In this document: positions 41,508-50,882 of the stretch, piece by piece
Numbering within the stretch: the first letter of the stretch is position 1
Layout of the letters: each line of letters opens with the position of its first letter
Origin: Sinorhizobium americanum
GTDB taxonomy: Bacteria > Pseudomonadota > Alphaproteobacteria > Rhizobiales > Rhizobiaceae
DNA length: 64,000 nt
Direction of reading: 5' to 3'
Assembly: GCF_001651855.1 (NCBI RefSeq)
Contig: NZ_LNQC01000045.1
Span: forward strand, 124,001-188,000
Translations under genes and position numbers: made by a program
Notes under the pieces: model-generated
Told to the model about the DNA's origin: nothing
What the model saw: the letters and a program-made list of their open reading frames with translations, nothing else
Databases searched by the model: none

Positions 41508-44063
41508 CTATTCGCCTGCACCGTGCCCGATTCCCATCGCCTCGTTGATCAACTCATCGGCCGCCGCTTCCGTGAGCAGGAAATCCTGCGCTTCCCCGTG
41601 AACCGATTCCCGGCCGATTTCCAGCATGACGGGTACGGCGAGCGGCGAGATGCGGTCGAGTTGGCGGTGGGTGATATGTCCCTTGATTCGCTTGAGCATA
41701 GAGCCGAGGCGGCCAATGTCCAAAAGTCCGGCCGCCGCGTCGTTGCGGGTCGCTTCGAGCAGGATGTGGTCGGGCTCGTGCATCCGCAATACGTCGTAAA
41801 TGAGGTCGGCTGAAACGGTGACCTGCCGGCCGGTCTTCTCCTTGCCCGGATGGCGCTGGTCGATGAGCCCGGCGATCACTGCGCAGGTGCGGAAGGTGCG
41901 CTTCAGCAGGAAGGATTCGTTCAGCCAGGCCTCCAGATCGTCTCCGAGCATGTCCTCGTCGAAGAGTTGCGCCAGCGATGGCGCCCGCTCCCGGAACGCC
42001 GCGCCCAGATCGTCGAGCGCCCATACGGCCAGCGAATAGTCGGTGGCGACGAAGCCGAGCGGCTTCAGGCCGGCCCGGTCGAGGCGGCGGGTGAGCAGCA
42101 TGCCGAGCGTCTGGTGGGCGAGCCGTCCTTCGAAGGCGTAGCTGACCATGTAGTGACGGCTGCCGCGCGGGAAGGTCTCGATCAGTAATTCGTCCTCGCG
42201 GGGCAGCATCGAAATGTCGCCCTGCAGCACCAGCCAGTCGCGCACCTGATCCGGCAGCGCCGCGCGCCGCGTTGGGTCGGCAAGCATCTGCCTCACCTGG
42301 GCAGCGAGATAGGTGGAGAGCGGGAACTTGCCGCCGGCATAGCTCGGCACCTTGGGGTCGAAGGAAAAGGCCTGCGAAACGAGACATTCGTTTTCGCGGA
42401 TGCCCTCGAAGCGCAGCACCTTGCCGGAGAAGAGAAACGTATCGCCCGGCGACAGCATTTCGAGGAAATATTCCTCCACCTTGCCGAGCGGCATGCCGCC
42501 GCGGCCGAGCGAGCCGCGCGCATTCCGCTTCACCATGCGCACGTTCAGCATCGGCGATTCGACGATCGTGCCGACATTCAGCCGGTATTGCTGCGCCACC
42601 ATCGGATTGGAAACCCGCCACAGCCCTTCCTTCGTCTTGCGAATGCGGGCGTAGCGTTCATAGGTGCGAAGCGCGTAGCCGCCGGTGGCGACGAGGTCGA
42701 CGACCCGCTCGAAGGTTTCCCAGGAAAGATCGGCATAGGGGGCCGCGGTGGTGATCTCGTCATGAAGCTCGACCGCGTCGAAGGGTCTGGCGCAGGCCAT
42801 GCCGAGCACATGCTGCGCCAGCACGTCGAGTGCGCCCCTGCCGACCGGCGGCGTATCCTGGGCGCCGATATAATTGGCGTCGAGGGCGGCCTGGCATTCC
42901 ATCACCTCGAAACGGTTGGCCGGCACGAGGATCGCCCGGCTCGGCTCGTCCATGCGGTGGTTGGCCCGGCCGATCCGCTGCGCCAGCCGGCTCGCCCCCT
43001 TCGGGGCGCCGACATGGACGACCAGGTCGACGTCGCCCCAGTCGATGCCGAGATCGAGCGTCGAGGTGGCGACCACGGCGCGCAACCGGTTCTCGGCCAT
43101 CGCGGCCTCTACCTTGCGGCGCTGGGCGACGTCGAGCGAGCCATGGTGGAGCGCGATCGGCAGGTTGTCGTCGTTGATCGTCCAGAGCTCCTGGAAGAGC
43201 ATCTCCGCCTGGCTGCGCGTATTGACGAAGAGCAGCGTCGTGCCGTGCTGCTTGATTGCCGCATAGACGTCCGGGATCGCGTAGCGGGCCGAATGCCCCG
43301 CCCAGGGCACGTGGTTCTCGCCGCGCAGGATAGAAATTTCGGGCTTTGCCCCGCCGGATACGGTGATCAATCCGGCATGGTTTCGCTCGCCGGGAGGCTG
43401 GCCGACCAGCCAGCGCTGCAGTTCCATCGGCTCGGCCACCGTCGCCGAAAGGCCGATCGTCTGCAGCCCGGGCGCCAAGCGGCGCAGCCGCGCCAGTCCG
43501 AGGGCAAGCAGATGGCCGCGCTTCGAGGTGACGAGCGAATGCAGCTCGTCGAGTACCACATACCGAAGCACCTTGAAGAAGCGCTCCGCCTCGCCATCGG
43601 CAATCAGCAGCGCAAGCTGCTCCGGCGTGGTCAGCAACAGGTCGGGCGGGTTCAGCTTCTGGCGCTGCCTCTTGCCCTGCGGCGTGTCGCCGGTGCGGTT
43701 CTCGATCCTGACCGGCAGGCCCATTTCGCTGACCGGCTTCGTCAGATTGCGCTCGATGTCGACGGCGAGCGCCTTGAGCGGCGAAATATAGAGCGTGTGG
43801 ATGCCGACGAAGGCGGAGCCCGGCGGTATTTTGCCGCGCCGCGTGAGATCGACCAGCGACGGCAGGAATCCGGCTAGCGTTTTGCCCGCACCGGTTGGCG
43901 CGATCAGCAGCGTGCTTTCCCCTCCCTCGGCCCGTGACAGCAGTTCCAGTTGGTGGGCGCGCGGCCGCCAGCCCTTTTCAGCGAACCATCGCAGAAAAGG
44001 CGCCGGCAACGTCAGGGCGTCGCTTTCCGGCAATGGGGGATCTATCCTGTTCACGGGGAACAA
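41508..44063 (-). CDS. ligase-associated DNA damage response DEXH-box helicase (Lhr-like)
   Basis: Superfamily 2 helicase of 851 residues, close to the core of Lhr. Walker A is APTGAGKTLAGFLPSL (about 55-70), the DEXH motif is DELHSLV, SAT motif is IGLSATVAEP, and the second RecA domain has VATSTLDLGIDWGDVDLVVHVGAPK and QRIGRANHR. The C-terminal part is the winged-helix and DUF4893-like extension of the ligase-associated type. The start is uncertain: TTG 44063 opens the frame, with a GTG at 44054; neither has a clear ribosome site. With pdeM it forms half of the ligase-associated DNA repair cluster. Confidence 0.9.
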   Translation of the reverse strand: MFPVNRIDPPLPESDALTLPAPFLRWFAEKGWRPRAHQLELLSRAEGGESTLLIAPTGAGKTLAGFLPSLVDLTRRGKIPPGSAFVGIHTLYISPLKALAVDIERNLTKPVSEMGLPVRIENRTGDTPQGKRQRQKLNPPDLLLTTPEQLALLIADGEAERFFKVLRYVVLDELHSLVTSKRGHLLALGLARLRRLAPGLQTIGLSATVAEPMELQRWLVGQPPGERNHAGLITVSGGAKPEISILRGENHVPWAGHSARYAIPDVYAAIKQHGTTLLFVNTRSQAEMLFQELWTINDDNLPIALHHGSLDVAQRRKVEAAMAENRLRAVVATSTLDLGIDWGDVDLVVHVGAPKGASRLAQRIGRANHRMDEPSRAILVPANRFEVMECQAALDANYIGAQDTPPVGRGALDVLAQHVLGMACARPFDAVELHDEITTAAPYADLSWETFERVVDLVATGGYALRTYERYARIRKTKEGLWRVSNPMVAQQYRLNVGTIVESPMLNVRMVKRNARGSLGRGGMPLGKVEEYFLEMLSPGDTFLFSGKVLRFEGIRENECLVSQAFSFDPKVPSYAGGKFPLSTYLAAQVRQMLADPTRRAALPDQVRDWLVLQGDISMLPREDELLIETFPRGSRHYMVSYAFEGRLAHQTLGMLLTRRLDRAGLKPLGFVATDYSLAVWALDDLGAAFRERAPSLAQLFDEDMLGDDLEAWLNESFLLKRTFRTCAVIAGLIDQRHPGKEKTGRQVTVSADLIYDVLRMHEPDHILLEATRNDAAAGLLDIGRLGSMLKRIKGHITHRQLDRISPLAVPVMLEIGRESVHGEAQDFLLTEAAADELINEAMGIGHGAGE

Positions 44064-44135
44064 AGGTAGATCAAACGCGGCAAAAGAGAAGCCTGTACCT
44101 CTTCATCCCGCAATTGTTGCGAGGCCATCCACGCT

Positions 44136-44771
44136 TCAAAGCGCGATATATCGATCGGCGCGGTGGTTGATTGCCACGAAGAGGTTCAGAACGACGGCGC
44201 CGAGCACCGACCACAGGACGACCCAGGGCGTCGTGACCGCGAAGGCAACAGCCAGAACCACCATGTCGATCGCCAGTTGCACCAACCCGGCCCGGATGCC
44301 GAAGCGCTCCTGCAGATAAACGCCGAGAATGCCGACGCCGCCGAGGCTGGCGCGGTGGCGATAGAGCGCCAGGACACCGTAGCCGAGCAGCAGCCCGCCG
44401 AGAAGCGCCGCCCAACCGGGATGGATCTGATCGATCGCGAAAAGCCGCGACTGCACGTCGGTGAGCACCGAGGTGAGACCGATGGCGATGAACGTCTTGA
44501 GCGTGAAGGCGGTACCGAGCCGCTTCAGCGACAGGTAGAAGAACGGCAGGTTGAGCAGGAAGAAGGCGAGACCGAAATTCACGCCGGTGGCATAGTGCAG
44601 CAGGAAGGCGACGCCGGCGGTGCTTCCGGTCAGCAATCCGGCACTGGCGAGGAAATAGAGGCCGAGGGCGGCGACGAGGCTGCCGGAGAACACGCCCTGC
44701 ACATCCTCGAGCGGCGTGTGCCGTGTAGGACTGGTATTCCAGAGACCGAAAACGCTGCTCGTCTGTGCCAT
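44136..44771 (-). CDS. YitT family membrane protein
   Basis: Membrane protein of 211 residues with five or six hydrophobic segments. GLLTGSTAGVAFLLHYATG and LLLNLPFFYLS are the core pattern of the YitT/YczE family, followed by the positively charged YRHRASLGGVGILGVYLQE loop. The family is present in many bacteria without a known function. It stands alone, with 72 bases to the helicase start downstream and 104 bases to the methyltransferase stop upstream. Confidence 0.85.
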   Translation of the reverse strand: MAQTSSVFGLWNTSPTRHTPLEDVQGVFSGSLVAALGLYFLASAGLLTGSTAGVAFLLHYATGVNFGLAFFLLNLPFFYLSLKRLGTAFTLKTFIAIGLTSVLTDVQSRLFAIDQIHPGWAALLGGLLLGYGVLALYRHRASLGGVGILGVYLQERFGIRAGLVQLAIDMVVLAVAFAVTTPWVVLWSVLGAVVLNLFVAINHRADRYIAL

Positions 44772-44875
44772 GGTGAACTCCCGCGAAGAGCTCCATCATT
44801 TGCTGCGGCGCACAAGAATAATCAAGAAAAATATGTAAGCAATACTGACCTATTTTCGCAGGCCAGCGTTGCGGT

Positions 44876-45814
44876 TCATGCAGGCTTGCGGGCGAGAAAC
44901 AGGATGCCGTCAATCGGCAGGCCGGCATCCATGCGAATGACCGTTCGCTCGACGGCGATCATCGAGAGGCGAAAAGCGGCACAGAGGGAAACGACATGGG
45001 CTTCCGAATGCGCATAGCGCAGCGATGGCCGGAGCAGGAAGTCGCGCTCGTCCGCCGAGTCCTCGACGGAGAAGGCAAACAGCCCCCCCGGCGCCAGAAG
45101 CCGCTCCGCGACGGCGAAGGCGCTTTCGAGATTGCCGAGATACATCAGCACGTCGGCGGCGCTGACGAGATCCGCGCGCCCTTCCGCCAGTTCGCCGAAG
45201 ATGCCGCAATCGCTTGGCGGCAGCGACAGGTCCGCCTGGCCCAGCCGATCGTAGACCGCCTTGCCTTCCGCCTTGGAGAGCATATTGGCCGAGAGATCGA
45301 AGCCCTCGAGGAAGGCGGCGCGGCTGCGGATGCGCTCGCCGAAGAGCCCGGTGCCGCAGCCGAGATCGGTGACATGGCGGAAACCGGACCCGCCGGTCGC
45401 GCGTTCGATCAGCGCCGCAAGCTTTTCCGGAACGCTGTAGCCGAGTTTCTCGACCAGCGCCTGATCGAAGCGCTCGGCGTAGTCGTCGAAAAGCCGCTCC
45501 ACATAGGTGCTCGACGGCTGCTCCGGCGTGTCGGCTGCGCCGAGCAGGGCCAGTTTCAGGCTGGCGCCGAAAATATCCCCTGGGTTGAGGCGGAGCGTGT
45601 TGCGCAAGGCCGCGACTGCCGCCTCTTTTCGGCCCGATTTCTCCTCATAGTCCGCCAGCCGGAACCATCCGGCCGCCCAGTTCGGCACGAGCTCCAGCGC
45701 CTGGGCCATGAGCTCGGCCGCGCCCTGATGGTCGCCGCTTTCGGCAAGCATCTTTGCATAGTCGGCGCGGCGATCGGCGATCAGATCGCCGGAGGAAAGC
45801 TGGTTTGCGGCCAT
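44876..45814 (-). CDS. TPR-containing class I SAM-dependent methyltransferase
   Basis: Protein of 312 residues. Residues about 15-90 form two tetratricopeptide repeats (AKMLAESGDHQGAAELMAQALEL, then WFRLADYEEKSGRKEAAVAALR). The C-terminal part is a Rossmann methyltransferase with motif I DLGCGTGLFGERI near residue 148, then LVSAADVLMYLGN and APGGLFAFSVEDS. The substrate is not evident. It is divergent from the DUF6460 gene. The combination of TPR and methyltransferase occurs in several rhizobial proteins with protein or polysaccharide targets. Confidence 0.88.
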   Translation of the reverse strand: MAANQLSSGDLIADRRADYAKMLAESGDHQGAAELMAQALELVPNWAAGWFRLADYEEKSGRKEAAVAALRNTLRLNPGDIFGASLKLALLGAADTPEQPSSTYVERLFDDYAERFDQALVEKLGYSVPEKLAALIERATGGSGFRHVTDLGCGTGLFGERIRSRAAFLEGFDLSANMLSKAEGKAVYDRLGQADLSLPPSDCGIFGELAEGRADLVSAADVLMYLGNLESAFAVAERLLAPGGLFAFSVEDSADERDFLLRPSLRYAHSEAHVVSLCAAFRLSMIAVERTVIRMDAGLPIDGILFLARKPA

Positions 45815-45958
45815 GAGGGTGACGGGTTGGTTTGCGACGGACGCTTCTGGCGCCGGACGCGGGAAAACACAAGCGGAATCTGGAAGACCGCGTTTCGCGC
45901 GGCTTGCGAGGGCTGGCAGAGCGGCTTATGTGAAGGGAAACAGGAGAATTCTTCGCTG

Positions 45959-46225
45959 ATGTCGGACGGCGTAAACAAATTTCTCGGTGATTCACCGCTG
46001 CGCGTGCTCGTCAAGCTCGTCGTCGTGTCGATCCTTGTCGGCTTCGTCATGACCGTCTTCGACTGGCGTCCCATGGACCTTCTCGACGGCATCCGCGACT
46101 TCGTCGTCGACCTCTGGCGCACCGGCTTCGCGGCGCTTGGGCGCGTCGGCGATTACCTGCTGCTGGGCGCGGCCGTGGTCATTCCTGCCTTCATTATCCT
46201 CCGTCTCTTCAGCTATCGGCGCTAA
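45959..46225 (+). CDS. DUF6460 small membrane protein
   Basis: 88-residue protein with two hydrophobic segments (about 16-36 and 60-80). The opening NKFLGDSPLRVLVKLVVVSILVG matches what I remember of DUF6460, a small family of rhizobial and related membrane proteins without known function. AGGAGA lies upstream of ATG 45959. The CAP-domain lipoprotein gene follows after two bases, so they form an operon. Confidence 0.85.
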   Translation: MSDGVNKFLGDSPLRVLVKLVVVSILVGFVMTVFDWRPMDLLDGIRDFVVDLWRTGFAALGRVGDYLLLGAAVVIPAFIILRLFSYRR

Positions 46226-46227
46226 GC

Positions 46228-46731
46228 ATGCAGGACCAGTTCTTTCTTCCCCGCAGGCGGCTCATTCTGCGTGCCGGTGCCGTAATATCGCTTGGGCTCC
46301 TCGCCGGTTGCTCGACCTCCGGCCTCCTTACACCCGACGACGGCACGGGCAGCGACGAGACCGAGGCGACGCTCGGCTACGTCAACACGCTGCGCAAGGG
46401 GAGGGGGCTGACGACGCTCGCGCGGGACCCGGCCGCGTCCGTCGCCGCCATGCACCAGGCCGCCCGCATGGCACGCGCCGGCAAGATGAAGCACAATATC
46501 GGCTGGCGCGACGATTTTGCCGATCGGATGAAGGGCGATGGCGTCACCCTTCCGGCCGCCGAGAACATCGCCATGGGCCAGGACAACGCCGAGCGGGCCT
46601 ACGAAGCCTGGTTCAATTCGCCGAAGCACCTTCAAAACATGCTCGGCAGCTATCGCGGCATGGGCGTGGCGGTGGCGCAAAATAGCGCTTCCGGAAACCG
46701 ACCCTATTGGGCCATGGTGCTGTCCGGCTGA
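46228..46731 (+). CDS. CAP-domain lipoprotein
   Basis: Secreted protein of 167 residues with a basic N-terminus, hydrophobic core and lipobox LLAGCS (Cys28), so it should be a lipoprotein. The CAP/SCP domain shows the sequence MHQAARMARAGKMKHNIG, AENIAMGQDNAERAYEAWFNSPKHLQNML and the GVAVAQN strand. The usual catalytic-like His/Glu set is present: His in MKHN, Glu in AENIA and His in KHL. Members bind sterols or act extracellularly; the role in bacteria is unclear. It follows the DUF6460 gene. Confidence 0.9.
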   Translation: MQDQFFLPRRRLILRAGAVISLGLLAGCSTSGLLTPDDGTGSDETEATLGYVNTLRKGRGLTTLARDPAASVAAMHQAARMARAGKMKHNIGWRDDFADRMKGDGVTLPAAENIAMGQDNAERAYEAWFNSPKHLQNMLGSYRGMGVAVAQNSASGNRPYWAMVLSG

Positions 46732-46779
46732 GTTGATTCCCCAAGATCGCCTTGCGGAGACGGCCGCGGGATAGCGACG

Positions 46780-48147
46780 ATGTCTGCCATGGAAAGCCTT
46801 GAGCGCGAAAGGCTTGCCCGCGAAGCGGGTCCGTTCGACGTCACCAACCGGCTGGTTTTTTCGATCGCCCTGCCGATGACGCTTGGCTTTTTGACGACGC
46901 CGCTCCTCGGTCTCGTCGACACCGGCGTCGTCGGCAGGCTCGGCCGGGCGGAGATGCTCGCCGGCCTCGCGGTCGGCGCCGTCCTGTTCGATCTGATCTT
47001 CACGACCTTCAATTTCCTGCGCGCCTCGACCACCGGCCTCGTCGCGCAGGCCTATGGCCGCGGCGACCGGCGCGAACAGCAGGCGGTGTTCTGGCGCTCG
47101 ATGGTGATCGCGCTCTTCTGCGGCATCGCCGTCATCCTGTTGTCGCCGCTGCTGCTCGCACTCGGTCTGTGGCTGATGGCGCCCGGCGCTGAGGTGGCGG
47201 CAGTCACGAGCACCTATTTTCTCTATCGGATTCTTTCGGGCCCGGCGGCGCTTGCCAATTACGCCATCCTCGGATTCGTCCTAGGTCGCGGCGAGGGCTC
47301 GATCGGCCTCCTGCTGCAGACCATCATCAACGGCACCAACATCGTGCTGTCGATTTTGCTGGGACTGGTCCTCGGCTGGGGCGTGGCAGGGGTTGCGATC
47401 GGCACGGTCGCGGGCGAGCTGATCGGTGCGCTCGCGGGCTTCGCGATCGTCTACGGCCGGTTCGACAAAAGGGACGCGCCGGACTGGGCGACGATCTTCG
47501 CCGGTGACCGGCTCAAGGCGCTCTTCGGGCTCAACCGCGACATCATGATCCGATCCTTCGTGCTGCTCGCCGCCTTCACGCTGATGACCCGGATCGGCAC
47601 GTCCCTCGGCCCGGTGACGCTTGCAGCCAATGCCGTGCTGATGACCATCTTCCTGGTCGCCGGCTATTATCTCGATGGCCTCGCCAATGCGGCCGAGCAG
47701 CTGACCGGGCGCTCGATCGGCGCGGCCTATCGTCCGGCCTTCGATCGCGCACTCAGGATGACCGCGCTATGGTCTCTGGGGCTCGCTTTGTTGACGACGG
47801 TCTTCTTCCTCGCCTTCGGAAATGCGCTCGTCGATCTTCTGACGACGGCGCCGGATGTGCGCGCGCTCGCCTATGAATACATGCCCTGGGCGGCGCTGAC
47901 GGCACTCACCGGTGCCATGGCCTTCCTGATGGACGGCGTCTTCATCGGCGCCACCTGGTCGCGCGACATGCGCAACATGATGCTGGCCGCCTTTATCGTG
48001 TATGGCGCCGCCCTTGCCATTCTCGTGCCGGTCTTCGGCAATCACGGCCTGTGGGCGGGGCTCAACCTGTTCCTGCTGCTGCGCGGCCTGTTCCTGGTTA
48101 TGTTGCTGCCGCGGCGCGCCGCTCAGACGTTCCGCTCTGCCCAATAG
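46780..48147 (+). CDS. MATE family efflux transporter
   Basis: Inner-membrane antiporter of 455 residues with twelve hydrophobic segments, DinF-like branch. The N-terminal half starts with VFSIALPMTLGFLTTPLLGLVDTGVVGRLG, the classic MATE entry, and the second half with IMIRSFVLLAAFTLMTRIGTSLG. Exports cationic drugs or metabolites with Na+ or H+. The stop overlaps the end of pyrD by 25 bases in convergent orientation. Confidence 0.92.
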   Translation: MSAMESLERERLAREAGPFDVTNRLVFSIALPMTLGFLTTPLLGLVDTGVVGRLGRAEMLAGLAVGAVLFDLIFTTFNFLRASTTGLVAQAYGRGDRREQQAVFWRSMVIALFCGIAVILLSPLLLALGLWLMAPGAEVAAVTSTYFLYRILSGPAALANYAILGFVLGRGEGSIGLLLQTIINGTNIVLSILLGLVLGWGVAGVAIGTVAGELIGALAGFAIVYGRFDKRDAPDWATIFAGDRLKALFGLNRDIMIRSFVLLAAFTLMTRIGTSLGPVTLAANAVLMTIFLVAGYYLDGLANAAEQLTGRSIGAAYRPAFDRALRMTALWSLGLALLTTVFFLAFGNALVDLLTTAPDVRALAYEYMPWAALTALTGAMAFLMDGVFIGATWSRDMRNMMLAAFIVYGAALAILVPVFGNHGLWAGLNLFLLLRGLFLVMLLPRRAAQTFRSAQ

Positions 48148-49211
48148 TCGAGACGGCTGTCGCGGATGTCGCGGATCGAGGCAAGCTTCTCGCGATCGCA
48201 GAGCGCCGAAAGGCCGCGGACGATCCGGCCGGGAAGCGCCGGCCCCTCATAGACCATGCAGGAATAGAGCTGTACCAGGTCGGCGCCGGCGCGGATCTTT
48301 TCCGCCGCCGTCTCCGCCGAACTGACGCCGCCGACGCCGATGATCGGCAGGTCCGGCCCAACGCGCTTGCGCATCCGCGCGAGCACCGCCGTCGATTTCT
48401 CGAAGAGCGGCTTGCCGGAAAGGCCGCCGGTCTCCTCTGCCTGGCGTTGGTCCCTGAGACCTTCGCGTGACAGCGTCGTGTTGGAGACGATCAAACCGTC
48501 GAGATTGTGCGCCAGCACCTCCGCCGCGATGTCGTCCATGCCTTCCTCGGTGAGATCCGGGGCGATCTTCAGGAACACCGGAACCCGTCTTCCGCCCTTA
48601 GCGGCCTCGTCGTCGCGGGCGGCGAGCACGGCCGAAAGCAGCGCCGTCAGGCTTTCCCGCGCCTGCAGGTCGCGTAAGCCCGGCGTGTTCGGCGAGGAGA
48701 TGTTGGCGGTGAAATAGCGAGCGACGGCATGGAAGGTGCGGATGCCGGCGACATAGTCGGCAACCCGGTCGGCGCTGTCCTTGTTGGCGCCGATATTGAC
48801 GCCGATCAGCGCGTGGCGCGAGCAGGCCTGAAGGCGCGCCAGCGCCGCCCCGTGACCGTCATTGTTGAAGCCGAGCCGGTTGATCACCGCCTCGTCCTCG
48901 ACCAGTCGGAAAATCCGCGGCTTGTCATTACCCTGCTGCGGCCGCGGCGTCACCGTACCGATTTCGGTGAAGCCGAATCCGAGCCTCAGCAGGGCCTCCG
49001 GCACCTCGGCATTCTTGTCGTAGCCGGCGGCCATGCCGACCGGATTCGGGAAGACGAGACCCGCAATGGTCTGCGTGAGCCTGGCATCTGCAGGCGCGGC
49101 ACAGCTCAGCACGACGCCGCTCTTCAGCGCCTTGATCGAAAGCCCGTGGGCGGTTTCCGGATCGAAGAGGAACAGGCCGCGGCGGGCGAGGCGTTCGAGA
49201 GCACCGGTCAT
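48123..49211 (-). CDS. pyrD: dihydroorotate dehydrogenase (quinone), class 2
   Basis: FMN enzyme of pyrimidine synthesis, 362 residues, membrane-associated and using quinone. Class 2 features are the N-terminal helix (FLFDPETAHGLSIKAL), FMN loop GMAAGYDKNAEVPEALL, catalytic Ser in NISSPNTPGLRDLQ, and GVGGVSSAETAAEKIRAGADLVQLY. The start at 49211 is where the DUF952 gene stops (ATGA overlap), so the pair is coupled. The open frame upstream to 49589 is out of family. It overlaps the MATE gene end, convergent. Confidence 0.96.
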   Translation of the reverse strand: MTGALERLARRGLFLFDPETAHGLSIKALKSGVVLSCAAPADARLTQTIAGLVFPNPVGMAAGYDKNAEVPEALLRLGFGFTEIGTVTPRPQQGNDKPRIFRLVEDEAVINRLGFNNDGHGAALARLQACSRHALIGVNIGANKDSADRVADYVAGIRTFHAVARYFTANISSPNTPGLRDLQARESLTALLSAVLAARDDEAAKGGRRVPVFLKIAPDLTEEGMDDIAAEVLAHNLDGLIVSNTTLSREGLRDQRQAEETGGLSGKPLFEKSTAVLARMRKRVGPDLPIIGVGGVSSAETAAEKIRAGADLVQLYSCMVYEGPALPGRIVRGLSALCDREKLASIRDIRDSRLDYWAERNV

Positions 49212-49555
49212 GGTGCGAGCTCGGGGAAAACATGCGTGCCGTCCCCACCGAGCGGCAGGGGTTTTTCCCACAACACAGCGTCGAGCATCAGTGGCCCGTA
49301 AAGATGCGGAAACAGCGCCCCACCGCGCGACGGCTCGTAGACGAGCTTGTCGCCGAGCGCCCCCGCGTCGACAGCGACGATGAGAAGATCCGTCTGGCCC
49401 TCGAAATGCCGCGCCGCAGTTTCGGCGACTTGCTCGCCCGTCGAGAAATGAATGAAGCCGTCGGCGAGATCGACGGGCGCGCCCGCGAATTGTCCAGCCC
49501 GCCTGGCTTCCTGCCATAGAAGTGCCGGAACGATCTTGTATATGGTAGCGTTCAT
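49208..49555 (-). CDS. DUF952 protein
   Basis: Small cytoplasmic protein of 115 residues. IYKIVPALLWQEARRAGQFAG and DGFIHFSTGEQVAETAARHFEGQTDLLIVAVD match the DUF952 family, whose fold is related to ADP-ribosyltransferase-like folds in distant comparisons I am not certain of. No function is established. It is coupled to pyrD by a four-base overlap, as is common in rhizobia. Confidence 0.88.
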   Translation of the reverse strand: MNATIYKIVPALLWQEARRAGQFAGAPVDLADGFIHFSTGEQVAETAARHFEGQTDLLIVAVDAGALGDKLVYEPSRGGALFPHLYGPLMLDAVLWEKPLPLGGDGTHVFPELAP

Positions 49556-49675
49556 CTTTGTCCGCTCGTCCGTCATGATTCCGAGCCATGGCCTTGCCGC
49601 AAATAACGGCGCGTGTCCACCGCGGTGTACCGGATTGAACGCGGATTTCCGTCAGTCTCCGAGGGAGAGGATGTC

Positions 49676-50107
49676 ATGAGGAAGGTAGTTGCAGCGCTCG
49701 TCTTCGGCCTGGGACTTGGCTGGTTCCTTCCCACCGGAGCTCAGGAGCCGGCTCCGGGGCGGTTCAGCATGGAGAAATCGGAGACGGGATTCGCCCGCCT
49801 CGACACCGAGACCGGCGAGGTCACCCTCTGCCAGGAGAAGAACGGCGAGCTCGTCTGCCGCATGGCCGCCGACGAGCGCGCTGCCTTCGAGCGGGAACTC
49901 GACCTTCTGACGAAACGGGTCGAGGCCCTGGAAAAGGCTGTGCAGAGCGGGGCGGCAGCCGCGAAACCCGATCTTCCGACCGACGAAGAGATTGACCGGA
50001 CCATGAGCATCATGGAAAGAATGATGCGCAAGTTCATGGATATCGTGAAGGAGCTTGAAGGTCGCGATACCACCGACGAAGGTGGACCGATCCCCGACAA
50101 GACCTGA
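49676..50107 (+). CDS. secreted coiled-coil protein, unknown
   Basis: 143-residue protein. A signal peptide covers about 1-23 (MRKVVAALVFGLGLGWFLPTGAQ). The mature part has GRFSMEKSETGFARLDTETG, then CQEKNGELVCRM with two cysteines likely to form a disulfide, and a charged helix around ERELDLLTKRVEALEKAV. GAGGGAGAGG precedes ATG 49676. I do not recognise a family. It lies in front of the CrbR-type regulator gene, separated by 107 bases. Confidence 0.8.
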   Translation: MRKVVAALVFGLGLGWFLPTGAQEPAPGRFSMEKSETGFARLDTETGEVTLCQEKNGELVCRMAADERAAFERELDLLTKRVEALEKAVQSGAAAAKPDLPTDEEIDRTMSIMERMMRKFMDIVKELEGRDTTDEGGPIPDKT

Positions 50108-50214
50108 CCGTCCTGAACAATCACCGAATGGCGTGTGGAGGACGAAGCCAATCGGTGAAGGAAATATGCCGCATCCTGAATGCTGCACCGGGGCTCTTGG
50201 GAGGGAGCGTCATC

Positions 50215-50862
50215 ATGCCCGACATGACCATCATCATTGCTGACGACCATCCGCTGTTCCGCGGCGCGATGCGCCAGGCGCTGAGCGGCATGACCGGCGC
50301 GCCCGCCGTCGTCGAGGCCGGTGATTTCGCCGCCGCCCGCAAGGCCGCGGCGGACTACCCCGATGCCGACCTGATGCTGTTGGACCTGACCATGCCGGGG
50401 GTGAGCGGCCTTTCCGGCCTGATCGCCCTGCGCGCTGAGTTCCCCAGCCTGCCGGTGATGATCGTCTCGGCCCATGACGATCCGGCGACCATTCACCGCG
50501 CCATCGATCTCGGAGCGGCGGGCTTCCTCTCGAAATCGGCCGGCATCGAGGAGATCCGCGACGGCATCGGCAAGGTCATGGCCGGTGAGATCTTCGTGCC
50601 GGCCGGCTACGACCGGAACCAGGAATACGAGCCGGAAATGGCCGACCTCCTGCATCGCCTGCAGACCTTGACGCCGCAGCAATCGCGTGTCTTGTCGATG
50701 CTCGCCGAGGGCCTGCTCAACAAGCAGATCGCCTACGAGCTCGGCGTCTCCGAGGCGACCATCAAGGCGCATGTCTCGGCGATCCTGCTGAAGCTCAATG
50801 TCGACAGCCGCACCCAGGCGGTCATTCAGCTCTCAAAACTCGGGAGCGTTGCGGCGGCTTAG
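50215..50862 (+). CDS. LuxR/NarL-type response regulator (CrbR/ErdR-like)
   Basis: Response regulator of 215 residues. The receiver has the acidic pair in IIIADDHPLFR, phospho-acceptor Asp57 in MLLDLTMPG, the Ser in IVSAHDD and Lys in GFLSKSAG. The LuxR helix-turn-helix spans about 148-205 (LTPQQSRVLSMLAEGLLNKQIA, then GVSEATIKAHVSAILLKL). It is convergent with the hybrid kinase gene 51069-54575, whose SSF-PAS-kinase-receiver layout is the CrbS/MxtR type. In other bacteria CrbS/CrbR (MxtR/ErdR) controls acetyl-CoA synthetase and acetate use. Convergent orientation means separate promoters. Confidence 0.88.
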   Translation: MPDMTIIIADDHPLFRGAMRQALSGMTGAPAVVEAGDFAAARKAAADYPDADLMLLDLTMPGVSGLSGLIALRAEFPSLPVMIVSAHDDPATIHRAIDLGAAGFLSKSAGIEEIRDGIGKVMAGEIFVPAGYDRNQEYEPEMADLLHRLQTLTPQQSRVLSMLAEGLLNKQIAYELGVSEATIKAHVSAILLKLNVDSRTQAVIQLSKLGSVAAA

Positions 50863-50882
50863 CGATCCCGCTTGCGGCTTTG

